Assembly (NCBI GenBank): GCA_948474755.1 | Contig: CAOLHI010001468.1 | Span: 248,001-312,000, forward strand | From: Ctenosaura bakeri | Lineage: Eukaryota; Chordata; Lepidosauria; Squamata; Iguanidae | Reading direction: 5' to 3' | DNA length: 64,000 bases | Shown: one piece after another, positions 36,334 to 45,641 of the stretch | Layout: the number at the start of each line of letters is the position of its first letter | Numbering within the stretch: position 1 is the first letter of the stretch | Notes under the pieces: model-generated | The model's database searches: none | Told to the model about the DNA's origin: nothing | Seen by the model: only the letters and a program-made list of their open reading frames with translations | Made by a program: the position numbers and the translations under genes

Positions 36334-36352
36334 TCACCATAAGGTCAAAACG
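36334..36352 (+). promoter_or_regulatory. Proximal sequence element of left U6
   Basis: tcaccataaggtcaaaacg fits the vertebrate PSE pattern (TCACCNTNANTNAAAAG-like) at -65 to -47, the canonical SNAPc position. Confidence 0.8.
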
Positions 36353-36367
36353 CGCTGCTTTTCATGC

Positions 36368-36375
36368 TTTAAATA
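36368..36375 (+). promoter_or_regulatory. TATA box of left U6
   Basis: TTTAAATA at -31 to -24, correctly spaced from the PSE for Pol III specificity. Confidence 0.8.
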
Positions 36376-36398
36376 GCAGGGGAAGCAGAGGCAGAATT

Positions 36399-36404
36399 GT
36401 GCTC

Positions 36405-36455
<51 letters not shown>

Positions 36456-36497
36456 TGCCAAGGATGACACGCAAATTCGTGAAGCGTTCCATACTTT
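36399..36497 (+). ncRNA. RNU6: U6 snRNA, left copy, body damaged
   Basis: The 5' half is identical to the canonical U6 sequence as I know it: gtgctcgcttcggcagcac, then the ACAGAGA box and the AGC triad. After agcat the copy reads tgccaagg, about 7 nt shorter than the expected internal stem-loop (ggcccctgcgcaagg). The 3' end is ccatactttgg, with only three T, so both the catalytic stem-loop and the Pol III terminator are damaged. The promoter is well formed, so the locus was probably once a working gene. Confidence 0.92.
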
Positions 36498-39230
36498 GGC
36501 CACCCCTGCAGGCCCTCCCTGCAGGGGCCTTGGCTCCCCTGCCTCACTTGGCCTTTTGGCCCCTGCTGTAATAATCCAAGCACGGTGGGGTGGGGGGCCG
36601 TGGGTTTGCTTGCTCCCCTTCCTCCTTTCTGCCCAGCGGCTGCGGCTCCAGGACTCACCCTCCACTCTTCTGCCCAGAAGCAAGGAGACTGGAATGGCGC
36701 TTTCTTCCTTGACTTTTTGGAATAATCACCCCAAGTCTTTGCTAGTTTCTGCCAGCCTCCTGCCCCCCAATCTAATCCTGCTTTACGTAAGATGTGTTTA
36801 GCGTACACATGAAGCAGGCAGGGTGATAAAGTGCAGCCTTGCCTGACCCCCTTGCCGACTGGAAACCATCCCATTTCCCCGTATTCTGTCCTCACGGCAG
36901 ACCCTTGTCCGGCATGCAAGTCACACGTCAGGACAACCAAATCTCGTGGTGCGGCCGTTTCTTTCAGGGCCACCCATAGTTTTTTATGATCCACGTGAAC
37001 TGAGCTGTCCAGGGTGCTGAATCTCTGCCAGCCCTGCAGGGTAGGCCAGGGAAAAGCTGTGCTGTAATAATCCAAGCACGGTGGGGTGGGGGGCCGTGGG
37101 TTTACTTGCTCCCCTTCCTCCTTTCTGCCCAGCGGTTGGGGCGCCAGGACTCACCCTCCACTCTTCCCCGTATGTTTTAAGGTCACCCCTGAACCCTCAT
37201 AATTGTTATGCTTATCCCCCCCCCCGAAAAAAGCCTACACAATTGTGGGTGAGCTCTGAATCATCCTGGAACGGTCCCCAACTTTGGCCAAAGGGACTTC
37301 TCCTTCCACCCACCCCGGAAGAAAGCTGTCAAATCAGGACAATCAAATCTCGTGGTGCAACCATTTCTTTCAGGGCCACCCATAGTTTTTTATGATCCAC
37401 GTGAACTGAGCTGTCCAGGGTGCTGAATCTCTGCCAGCCCTGCAGGGTAGGCCAGGGAAAAGCTGTGCTGTAATAATCAAAGCACAGTGGGGTGGGGGGC
37501 CGTGGGTTTACTTGCTCCCCTTCCTCCTTTCTGCCCAGCGGCTGGGGCTCCAGGACTCACCCTCCACTCTTCCCCGTATGTTTTAAGGTTACCCCTGAAC
37601 CCTCATAATTGTTATGCTTATCCCCCCCCCCGAAAAAAGCCTACACAATTGTGGGTGAGCTCTGAATCATCCTGGAACGGTCCCCAACTTTGGCCAAAGG
37701 GACTTCTCCTTCCACCCACCCCGGAAGAAAGCTGTCAAATCAGGACAATCAAATCTCGTGGTGCAACCATTTCTTTCAGGGCCACCCATAGCTTTTTACG
37801 ATCCACACTATCAGTGGCTGTGCTGTAATAATCGAAGCACAGTGGGGTGGGGGGCCGTGAGTTTACTTGCTCCCCTTCCTCCTTTCTGCCCAGCGGTTGG
37901 GGCTCCAGGACTCACCCTCCACTCTTCCCCGCATGTTTTAAGGTTACCCTTGAACCCTCATAATTGTTATGGTTACCCCCCCCCCGAAAAAAGCCTACAC
38001 AGTTGTGGGTGAGCTCTGAATCATCCTGGAAAGGCCCCCAACTTTGGCCAAAGGGGCTTCTCCTTCCACCCACCCCGGAAGAAAGCTGTCAAATCAGGAC
38101 AATCAAATCTCGTGGTGCAACCATTTCTTTCAGGGCCACCCATAGCTTTTTATGATCCACATGAACTGAGCTGTCCAGGGTGCTGAATCTCTGCCAGCCC
38201 TGCAGGGTAGGCCAGGGAAAAGCTGTGCTGTAATAATCAAAGCACAGTGGGGTGGGGGGCCGTGGGTTTACTTGCTCCCCTTCCTCCTTTCTGCCCAGCG
38301 GTTGGGGCGCCAGGACTCACCCTCCACTCTTCCCCGCATGTTTTAAGGTTACCCCTGAACCCTCATAATTGTTATGGTTACCCCCCCCAAAAAAGCCTAC
38401 ACAATTGTGGGTGAGCTCTGAATCATCCTGGAAAGGTCCCCAACTTTGGCCAAAGGGGCTTCTCCTTCCACCCACCCCGGAAGAAAGCTGTCAAATCAGG
38501 ACAATCAAATCTCGTGGTGCAACCATTTCTTTCAGGGCCACCCATAGCTTTTTACGATCCACACTATCAGTGGCTGTGCCGTAATAATCAAAGCACGGTG
38601 GGGAGGGGGGCCGTGGGTTTACTTGCTCCCCTTCCTCCTTTCTGCCCAGCGGTTGGGGCTCCAGGACTCACCCTCCACTCTTCCCCGCATGTTTTAAGGT
38701 TACCCTTGAACCCTCATAATTGTTATGGTTACCCCCCCCCCCAAAAAAGCCTACACAGTTGTGGGTGAGCTCTGAATCATCCTGGAAAGGCCCCCAACTT
38801 TGGCCAAAGGGGCTTCTCCTTCCACCCACCCCGGAAGAAAGCTGTCAAATCAGGACAATCAAATCTCGTGGTGCAGCCATTTCTTTCAGGACCACCCATG
38901 GTTTTTTATGATCCACACTATCAATGGCTGTGCCGTAATAATCCAAGCACAGTGGGGTGGGGGGCCGTGAGTTTACTTGCTCCCCTTCCTCCCTTCTGCC
39001 CAGCAGTTGGGGCTCCAGGACTCACCCTCCACTCTTCCCTGTATGTTTTAAGGTTACCCCTGAACCCTCATAATTGTTATGGTTACCCCCCCCGAAAAAA
39101 AGCCTACACAATTGTGAGCTCTGAATCATCCTCGAAAGGTCCCCAACTTTGGCCAAAGGGGCTTCTCCTCCCACCCCCCGGAAGAAAGCTGTCAAAACGC
39201 TCCTTAAGGTGAGCAAACGGAAGGACTGCT
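36498..39230. repeat. Left arm of the U6-bounded palindrome (tandem RTE-derived units)
   Basis: About seven tandem GC-rich units begin with tgtaataatcnaagcac near 36566, 37063, 37469, 37824, 38231, 38580 and 38934. Spacing alternates between ~350 and ~406 bp because some units carry a ~55-bp insert (ctgtccagggtgctgaatct). Read on the minus strand each unit includes a VDHKKLWVALKE segment of an RTE/BovB-like RT. The unit next to U6 also carries the GKGVRQGCTLSPCLLHVYAK block. Every unit has a C7-C10 tract followed by A-runs. The arm is inverted at 39600-42546. Confidence 0.88.
36700..37075 (-). pseudogene. RTE/BovB-like reverse transcriptase fragment, left arm
   Basis: The minus-strand frame includes VDHKKLWVALKETAAPRDL, AVRTEYGEMGWFPVGKGVRQ, GCTLSPCLLHVYAKHILRKA and GLDWGAGG. 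This is the palm region before the catalytic YADD box in RTE-clade LINEs, which is absent here. No endonuclease domain is present. Confidence 0.8.
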
Positions 39231-39590
39231 TATTCTTAAAAGGAGGAGTTCATACATGCCAATAATAATAATAATAAAGCATTCACTGCGTTGCTTTCCC
39301 AGGACTTGAAATTCTGATGCACGGTTGATCATACGGTAAGTTCTGGTTGGCAACCAGAAATGAATCCTGAATCACAAGTGTAAGAAACATTTGCTCCAGA
39401 GAGTGCTGGGAACCCAGGCCCTGGTCTCGCCAATTAAGGTCTGCATAATTTCTGGTAGGACAAGGGGCTCAGGACCGGAACCACCTTTAGGGCTGACTGG
39501 AATTAAAAAGGGAGGAACTTCAGTGAGCAAATGAGGCAGAGAGAGAGTTCCTTTAGCCCGGATGCTTAATTAAGCAGGCAACGCCCTCCG
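39231..39590. other. Unique spacer at the centre of the palindrome
   Basis: About 360 bp with an (AAT)5 run at 39262-39276 and no similarity to the flanking GC-rich units. It separates the two arms, so the structure is an interrupted, not a perfect, palindrome. Confidence 0.7.
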
Positions 39591-39769
39591 TGAACTGAGC
39601 GGTCGGGGGTGCTGAATCCCTGCCAGCCCTGCAGGGTAGGCCAGGGAGAAGCTGGGGAAGCACCGGCTCTTTTGTCGGCCCACGTTTCCTGCTCTCACGT
39701 CCACCTTCTGCCCAGAAGCAAGAAGGCTAGATTAAATCTTCCTTATTGCACCATGGAATGTCGAAAGAA

Positions 39770-39860
39770 AAGCAGCCTGTGCTTCGATTATGACGGCACA
39801 GCCTTTGATAGTGTGGATCATAAAAAACTATGGGTGGCCCTGAAAGAAATGGGCAGAAGG
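39770..39860 (+). pseudogene. RTE/BovB-like RT fragment, most complete upstream part
   Basis: The frame MECRKKSSLCFDYDGTAFDS, then VDHKKLWVALKEMG, preserves the FDSVDHKKLW motif of RTE-clade RT in its least rearranged form in the array. Confidence 0.75.
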
Positions 39861-40766
39861 TGGATGCGGAGAAGAGTGGAGGGTGAGTCCTGGAGCCCCA
39901 ACCGCTGGGCAGAAAGGAGGAAGGGGAGCAAGTAAACCCACGGCCCCCCACCCCACTGTGCTTGGATTATTACGGCACAGCCATTGATAGCGTGGATCAT
40001 AAAAAACTATGGGTGGCCCTGAAAGAAATGGCTGCACCACGAAATTTGATTGTCCTGATTTGACACCTTTCTTCCAGGGGTTGGGAGGAGAAGTCCCTTT
40101 GGCCAAAGTTGGGGACCTTTCCAGGATGATTCAGAGCTCACTCACAATTGTGTAGGCTTTTTTCGGGGGGGGGTAACCATAACAATTGTGAGGGTTCAGG
40201 GGTAACCTTAAAACATACGGGGAAGAGTGGAGGGTGAGTCCTGGCGCCCCAACCGCTGGGCAGAAAGGAGGAAGGGGAGCAAGTAAACCCACGGCCCCCC
40301 ACCCCACCGTGCTTGGATTATTACGGCACAGCCACTGATAGTGTGGATCGTAAAAAACTATGGGTGGCCCTGAAAGAAACGGGTGCACCACGAGATTTGA
40401 TTGTCCTGACGTGTGACTTTGTTTCCCTCTGTGCAGTGGCCCTTTTCCCTTCCCAGGTGGGCCAAAGGAGGAATAAGCAGTCCTTCTGTTTGCTCACCTT
40501 AAGGAGCATTTTGACAGCTTTCTTCCGGGGTGGGTGGGAGGAGAAGTCCCTTTGGCCAAAGTTGGGGACCTTTCCAGGATGATTCAGAGCTCACCCACAA
40601 TTGTGTAGGCTTTTTTCGGGGGGGGGATAAGCATAACAATTATGAGGGTTCAGGGGTAACCTTAAAACATACGGGGAAGAGTGGAGGGTGAGTCCTGGCG
40701 CCCCAACCGCTGGGCAGAAAGGAGGAAGGGGAGCAAGTAAACCCACGGCCCCCCACCCCACCGTGC

Positions 40767-41153
40767 TTGGATTATTACAGCACAGCTTTTCCTTGGCCTA
40801 CCCTGCAGGGCTGGCAGAGATTCAGCACCCTGGACAGCTCAGTTCACGTGGATCATAAAAAACTATGGGTGGCCCTGAAAGAAACGGCCGCACCACAAGA
40901 TTTGGTTGTCCTGACGTGTGACTTGCATGCCGGACAAGGGTCTGCCGTGAGGACAGAATACGGGGAAATGGGATGGTTTCCAGTCGGCAAGGGGGTCAGG
41001 CAAGGCTGCACTTTATCACCCTGCCTGCTTCATGTGTACGCTAAACACATCTTACGTAAAGCAGGATTAGATTGGGGGGCAGGAGGCTGGCAGAAACTAG
41101 CAAAGACTTGGGGTGATTATTCCAAAAAGTCAAGGAAGAAAGCTCCATTCTAG
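40767..41153 (+). pseudogene. RTE/BovB-like RT fragment with GVRQGC block (1)
   Basis: A 128-residue frame contains VDHKKLWVALKE, EYGEMGWFPVGKGVRQGCTL, then SPCLLHVYAKHILRKAGLDW. The catalytic YADD box is absent. An in-frame insert between TAF and VDHKK (derived from the ~55-bp extra segment) is not found in ordinary RTE proteins as I know them. Confidence 0.8.
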
Positions 41154-41881
41154 TCTCCTTGCTTCTGGGCAGAAGGTGGATACGGAGAAGAGTGGAGGGT
41201 GAGTCCTGGCGCCCCAACCGCTGGGCAGAAAGGAGGAAGGGGAGCAAGTAAACCCACGGCCCCCCACCCCACTGTGCTTCGATTATTACGGCACAGCCAT
41301 TGATAGCGTGGATCATAAAAAACTATGGGTGGCCCTGAAAGAAACGGGTGCACCACGAGATTTGATTGTCCTGACGTGTGACTTTGTTTCCCTCTGTGCA
41401 GTGGCCCTTTTCCCTTCCCAGGTGGGCCAAAGGAGGAATAAGCAGTCCTTCTGTTTGCTCACCGGGGGGGCGGTAACCATAACAATTGTGAGGGTTCAGG
41501 GGTAACCTTAAAACATACGGGGAAGAGTGGAGGGTGAGTCCTGGCGCCCCAACCGCTGGGCAGAAAGGAGGAAGGGAAGCAAGTAAACCCACAGCCTCCC
41601 ACCCCACTGTGCCTCCATTATTACGGCACAGCCACTGATAGTGTGGATCGTAAAAAGCTATGGGTGGCCCTGAAAGAAATGGTTGCACCACGAGATTTGA
41701 TTGTCCTGATTTGACAGCTTTCTTCCGGGGTGGGTGGGAGGAGAAGTCCCTTTGGCCAAAGTTGGGGACCTTTCCAGGATGATTCAGAGCTCACCCACAA
41801 TTGTGTAGGCTTTTTTCGGGGGGGGGGATAAGCATAACAATTATGAGGGTTCAGGGGTGACCTTAAAACATACGGGGAAGA

Positions 41882-42297
41882 GTGGAGGGTGAGTCCTGGC
41901 GCCCCAACCGCTGGGCAGAAAGGAGGAAGGGGAGCAAGTCAAACCCACGGCCCCCCACCCCACCGTGCTTGGATTATTACAGCACAGCTTTTCCCTGGCC
42001 TACCCTGCAGGGCTGGCAGAGATTCAGCACCCTGGACAGCTCAGTTCACGTGGATCATAAAAAACTATGGGTGGCCCTGAAAGAAACGGCCGCACCACGA
42101 GATTTGGTTGTCCTGACGTGTGACTTGCATGCCGGACAAGGGTCTGCCGTGAGGACAGAATACGGGGAAATGGGATGGTTTCCAGTCGGCAAGGGGGTCA
42201 GGCAAGGCTGCACTTTATCACCCTGCCTGCTTCATGTGTACGCTAAACACATCTTACGTAAAGCAGGATTAGATTGGGGGGCAGGAGGCTGGTAGAA
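41882..42297 (+). pseudogene. RTE/BovB-like RT fragment with GVRQGC block (2)
   Basis: A near-duplicate of the 40767-41153 frame, ending at a stop in GWRN (ggctggtag). It is the mirror partner of 36700-37075 and is similarly placed next to its U6 gene. Confidence 0.8.
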
Positions 42298-42546
42298 ACT
42301 AGCAAAGACTTGGGGTGATTATTCCAAAAAGTCAAGGAAGAAAGCGCCATTCCAGTCTCCTTGCTTCTGGGCAGAAGAGTGGAGGGTGAGTCCTGGAGCC
42401 GCAGCCGCTGGGCAGAAAGGAGGAAGGGGAGCAAGCAAACCCACGGCCCCCCACCCCACCGTGCTTGGATTATTACAGCAGGGGCCAAAAGGCCAAGTGA
42501 GGCAGGGGAGCCAAGGCCCCTGCAGGGAGGGCCTGCAGGGGTGGCC

Positions 42547-42595
42547 AAAATATGGAACGCTTCACGAATTTGCGTGTCATCCTTGCGCAGGGGCC

Positions 42596-42646
<51 letters not shown>

Positions 42647-42652
42647 GAGCAC
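42547..42652 (-). ncRNA. RNU6: U6 snRNA, right copy, apparently intact
   Basis: The minus strand reads gtgctcgcttcggcagcac... through the ACAGAGA box, AGC triad, full internal stem-loop (catggcccctgcgcaagg) and ccatatttt, about 106 nt. I see no difference from the canonical vertebrate sequence as I know it. Termination would rely on TTTT at 42550-42547, a minimal Pol III stop. U6 pairs with U4 and then with U2 and the 5' splice site at the spliceosome core. Confidence 0.95.
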
Positions 42653-42673
42653 AAACTCATGCTTGCTTCGAGC

Positions 42674-42682
42674 GGTATATAA
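42674..42682 (-). promoter_or_regulatory. TATA box of right U6
   Basis: ttatatacc on the minus strand at about -30 to -22. Confidence 0.8.
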
Positions 42683-42699
42683 ACCTCTTCTTTTTATAT

Positions 42700-42718
42700 C
42701 TTTTCACATTATGGTGAG
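42700..42718 (-). promoter_or_regulatory. Proximal sequence element of right U6
   Basis: The minus strand reads ctcaccataatgtgaaaag, an excellent PSE at about -66 to -48. Confidence 0.85.
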
Positions 42719-42846
42719 CATTCTTTGGTATGCTTGTGACAAATGTTCGGCAGGAAATTAGTAAGTTTTCACGTCAATTTCTCTTTAGCACTTTGTTTTC
42801 GTGATTGCAAAAAAAGTCTTCATTTTTTCTTTTCCCTCTTTCTCTC

Positions 42847-42878
42847 GCAGTGCGTGATGGGAAAATACGTATGCAAAT
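42847..42878 (-). promoter_or_regulatory. Distal sequence element of right U6 (octamer + SPH/Staf)
   Basis: Plus-strand ATGCAAAT (42871-42878) gives the octamer on the minus strand. Next to it, tttcccatcacgcactgc (42864-42847) is an SPH/ZNF143-like site. They lie at roughly -195 to -226. Confidence 0.8.
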
Positions 42879-43119
42879 CACGCTCCCTTCTTCCTACCGT
42901 CCTGACGGTAAGGCGGAAAAAAGCAGAGGGGTCCTCGTTGAGGCTTGGTTTTGTCGATTCAATTGCCTGGCGAAAAAGATATAAAGTAGAGATTTGAATT
43001 CTCCTATTAAATAAGATAATTTGAAGGGGAATTTGAAGGAGTATATTTCCGGTAGGGACGGAAATTTTTATTTCCCCCCCGTCAGGCAGTTGTTTAGACG
43101 ACAGTGATAAAAGGGCCCT

Positions 43120-43261
43120 CACCGGGGAGTTGGCGCAGGCGCAGTGGCTTGGGAAGCTCGCAAGTGTGCTGGTAAAGGGGAGGAGTGGAAGAGTCCATTT
43201 CGTGACCGACGCGGGGGGGAGTTGAAAGATGCAGCAGCCTGAACTGTAAAAGAATTGTAAC
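43120..43261 (+). promoter_or_regulatory. MED16: Candidate MED16 promoter / non-coding first exon
   Basis: A CpG-containing stretch with an NRF1-like ggcgcaggcgcagtgg (43133-43148) ends at a good splice donor, gtaac|gtgagt (exon end 43261). It is the only promoter-like sequence between the right U6 gene and the first MED16 coding exon. Assignment is inference; no transcript evidence is available. Confidence 0.45.
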
Positions 43262-43544
43262 GTGAGTAACGGCTTACGTGTAACGGGTGTCCGTGGACGG
43301 ACATTCTGCGCTTTTAGGGTCTTTTTTTCCCCCTCTTCTCGCTGGGGTTCTTGGAGCAATTGATCTTTATGGTGCAAATAGGGGGTAAGGGAGGGATCTG
43401 GGGGTCAGCCCAATATTTGCAATTAAAAGTGCAGTGCATGGATAGTTTGCATCTTTAATTCTTTATGCCAATGTTTATTTAAATATTGCATCCTCCCCAG
43501 ATTGGCGGGAACAGCCCCAATGGCTCATTTGCTTTCCAAAGGGC

Positions 43545-43985
43545 TCCACTTCCTTCTTGCTTCAGTTGCTGCAAACTGAGTTTCCAAGTGCAAAAGGAGT
43601 TTTGCATTGTATTGACTCATCTGCATGGGAAGAATCTTGCCCTTCCCAGGGGGCTCAGGCAGAAGCAAGCTGCTGCAGCCTCGCCCAGCTTGCATGGTCT
43701 TCCTCATTGGCCATGTCCGCACTAGACTGTTATAGCGCTATTATTCCGCTTTCAACACCCTATGGAATCCTGGGGTTTGCAGTTTAGGGAAGGGGCTTTG
43801 AGGTGGATGGGAATCTTTGAGGCCCCTCCCTAAACTGCAAACCACAACATTCCATAGGGTGTTGAAAGTGGAATAATACCGCAATAATAGTCTAGTGTGG
43901 AAATGGCCATTAACAGCGTGTGCTGTCTTGACCACACTTGTGTTGCCACCTGGGTCCTGATTTTCCTGCCTGAAATGTTGGAGGG
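43545..43985 (+). repeat. Unnamed dispersed repeat, copy 3, split by a MITE
   Basis: Blocks gctgcaaactgagtttccaa and caggcagaagcaagctgctg precede the MITE at 43709. gtgctgtcttgaccacactt and ctgaaatgttggaggg follow it, in the same order as copies at 11908 and 25431. Confidence 0.6.
43709..43908. mobile_element. Palindromic MITE with 3-bp duplication (copy 1)
   Basis: The 200-bp element has long inverted ends (ggccatgtccgcactagact and the inverse), each about 90 bp, flanked by att on both sides. It has no coding capacity. Related copies lie at 59857 and 60380 and a half copy at about 30635. Confidence 0.8.
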
Positions 43986-44016
43986 GGACGTATTCCAAAA
44001 GACAGTAGAATAATAG

Positions 44017-44735
44017 AAATCATAGAAATGTAGAGTTGGAAGAGACCCCCAGGGGCCATCCAGTCCAACCCCCTGCCATGCAGGAACACCCTCAAAGCCC
44101 TCCCTTGGACAGATGGCCATCCAGCCTCTGCTTAAACACCTCCAAAGAATCATAGAATCATAGAAATATAGAGTTGGAGGAGACCCCAGGGGCCATCCAG
44201 TCCAACCCCCTGCCATGCAGGAAGACCCTCAAAGCACTCCCTTGGGCAGATGACCATCCAGCCTCCCCTTGAAAACCTCCAAGGAAGGAGACTCCACTAC
44301 ACTTCGAGGCAGCATATTCCACTGCCGGACAGCCCTGACTGTCAGGAAGTTCTTCCTGGGGTTCAGGTGGAATCTCCTTTCCTGCAGCTTGAACCCATTG
44401 CTCCTTGTCCTGGTCTCTGGCGCTGCAGAAAACAAGCTCTCTCCTTCCTCTTCGTGGCATCCCTTCAGATATTTCAACATGGCTATCATGTCCCCTCTTA
44501 ACCTTCTCTTCTGCAGACTAAACATCCCCAGCTCTCTAAGTCTATCCTCATAGGGCTTTCAGCCCCCTCACCATTTTGGTCGCCCTTCTCTGGACTTGCT
44601 CCAGCTTGTCAATATCCTTCTTGAATTGGGGTGCCCAGAACTGGACACAGGATTCAAGATGGGGTCTAACCAAAGCAGAGTAGAGTGGTACCAGTACCTC
44701 CCTCGCTCTAGACACCAGACTCCTATTCAGAGCCC
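44017..44735 (-). mobile_element. CR1 LINE with duplicated tail
   Basis: Two 3' tails (44017-44150 and 44151-44285) are followed by minus-strand CR1 ORF2 ([29 protein letters not shown], [20 protein letters not shown]). It is truncated near 44735. Confidence 0.88.
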
Positions 44736-45239
44736 GGAAAACCCACAACAAACTAAAGGTAATAGTTTGTTAGGATCCAGTATTTTGTTCTGTCAAGTAA
44801 CATCTAGATACTGGGCCCTTACTGGGGCATATAGAAAATGGGGTACCCCTCAGGGTGCATTTGGCTACCAGTACTGAAGAACACTAAAATCAACCCTAAA
44901 AAATGTGCCAATGAACACCATCCAGACCCTGGAGGTCCCTCCACACGGGCCCTTACTGGGGCAGTTATAGAAAATACATGCAATATCTTCTATTTCAGAT
45001 GGACCACAGACACGTATTCTTTCAAAATATGGCACTTGGTGGAATCGTCCATATTTAACCATAGGCTGTGGCTGCTCGAATCTTGCTCTAGTGAGGGCTG
45101 TCCTTTGGCATTGAGGGCTGGGCCTGTTCACCTGTAAAGCTGCACACGCCCCACCTAAAAAAGAAAGGAAATGAGGGGAAACCCTTTTCTTTGCTTAAAA
45201 TGATGGACGCTTTATATCAGTCTCTTAAAACGCATCACT

Positions 45240-45340
45240 TTTGTGTGCTGCTGTTTGCAGCACGGAGGATGATCATGCGAGCTGGCATCCCAACACATCT
45301 AGGAGGTCGATCCACTGGGAGAGGCGGGATAAAAATAAAT

Positions 45341-45418
<78 letters not shown>

Positions 45419-45420
45419 TG
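45240..45420 (+). mobile_element. SINE/L2-like 3' end with (TTG)n(TTA)n tail
   Basis: gaggtcgatccactgggagaggcgggataaa is the diverged plus-strand version of the end seen at 26896 and 50281. Its tail has grown into about 12 TTG units, then about 16 TTA units (45343-45418). It abuts the acceptor of the first MED16 coding exon, only ~27 bp away. Poly-Val/Ile frames through it are artefacts. Confidence 0.65.
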
Positions 45421-45445
45421 GTGTTGTTTCTTTTCTTTGAAACAG

Positions 45446-45641
45446 GCACACCGGCTGTTTCCTTCTGGGCGGCAGCTCCCCACCAGACACCGGTGGAGCG
45501 TTGCAATGGATCTGGCGTACGTCTGCGAGTGGGAGAAGCGCCCCAAGAGTAACCACTGCCCTTCCATCCCTCTGGTGTGCGCGTGGTCCTGTCGCAACCT
45601 AATTGCTTTCACCACGGACCTCAAAAACGAGGAGGAGAAAG
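45446..45641 (+). CDS. MED16: MED16 first coding exon
   Basis: After acceptor tttctttgaaacag the exon has 60 nt of leader and ATG at 45506. It encodes [20 protein letters not shown], then [20 protein letters not shown] and NEEEK. It ends with one base of the next codon at donor g|gtaggg. Confidence 0.95.

Larger units (their letters stand above)
39591..42546. repeat. Right arm of the U6-bounded palindrome
   Basis: The same units as the left arm, in opposite orientation, with unit joints (gtgcttggattattac or close variants) near 39957, 40311, 40763, 41275, 41610, 41965 and 42465. A short piece in left-arm orientation occurs at 39593-39655. Two units, not one, carry the GVRQGC block (about 40767-41153 and 41960-42297), so the arms differ by at least one unit exchange. 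Mononucleotide G-tracts vary from 6 to 10. Confidence 0.87.
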
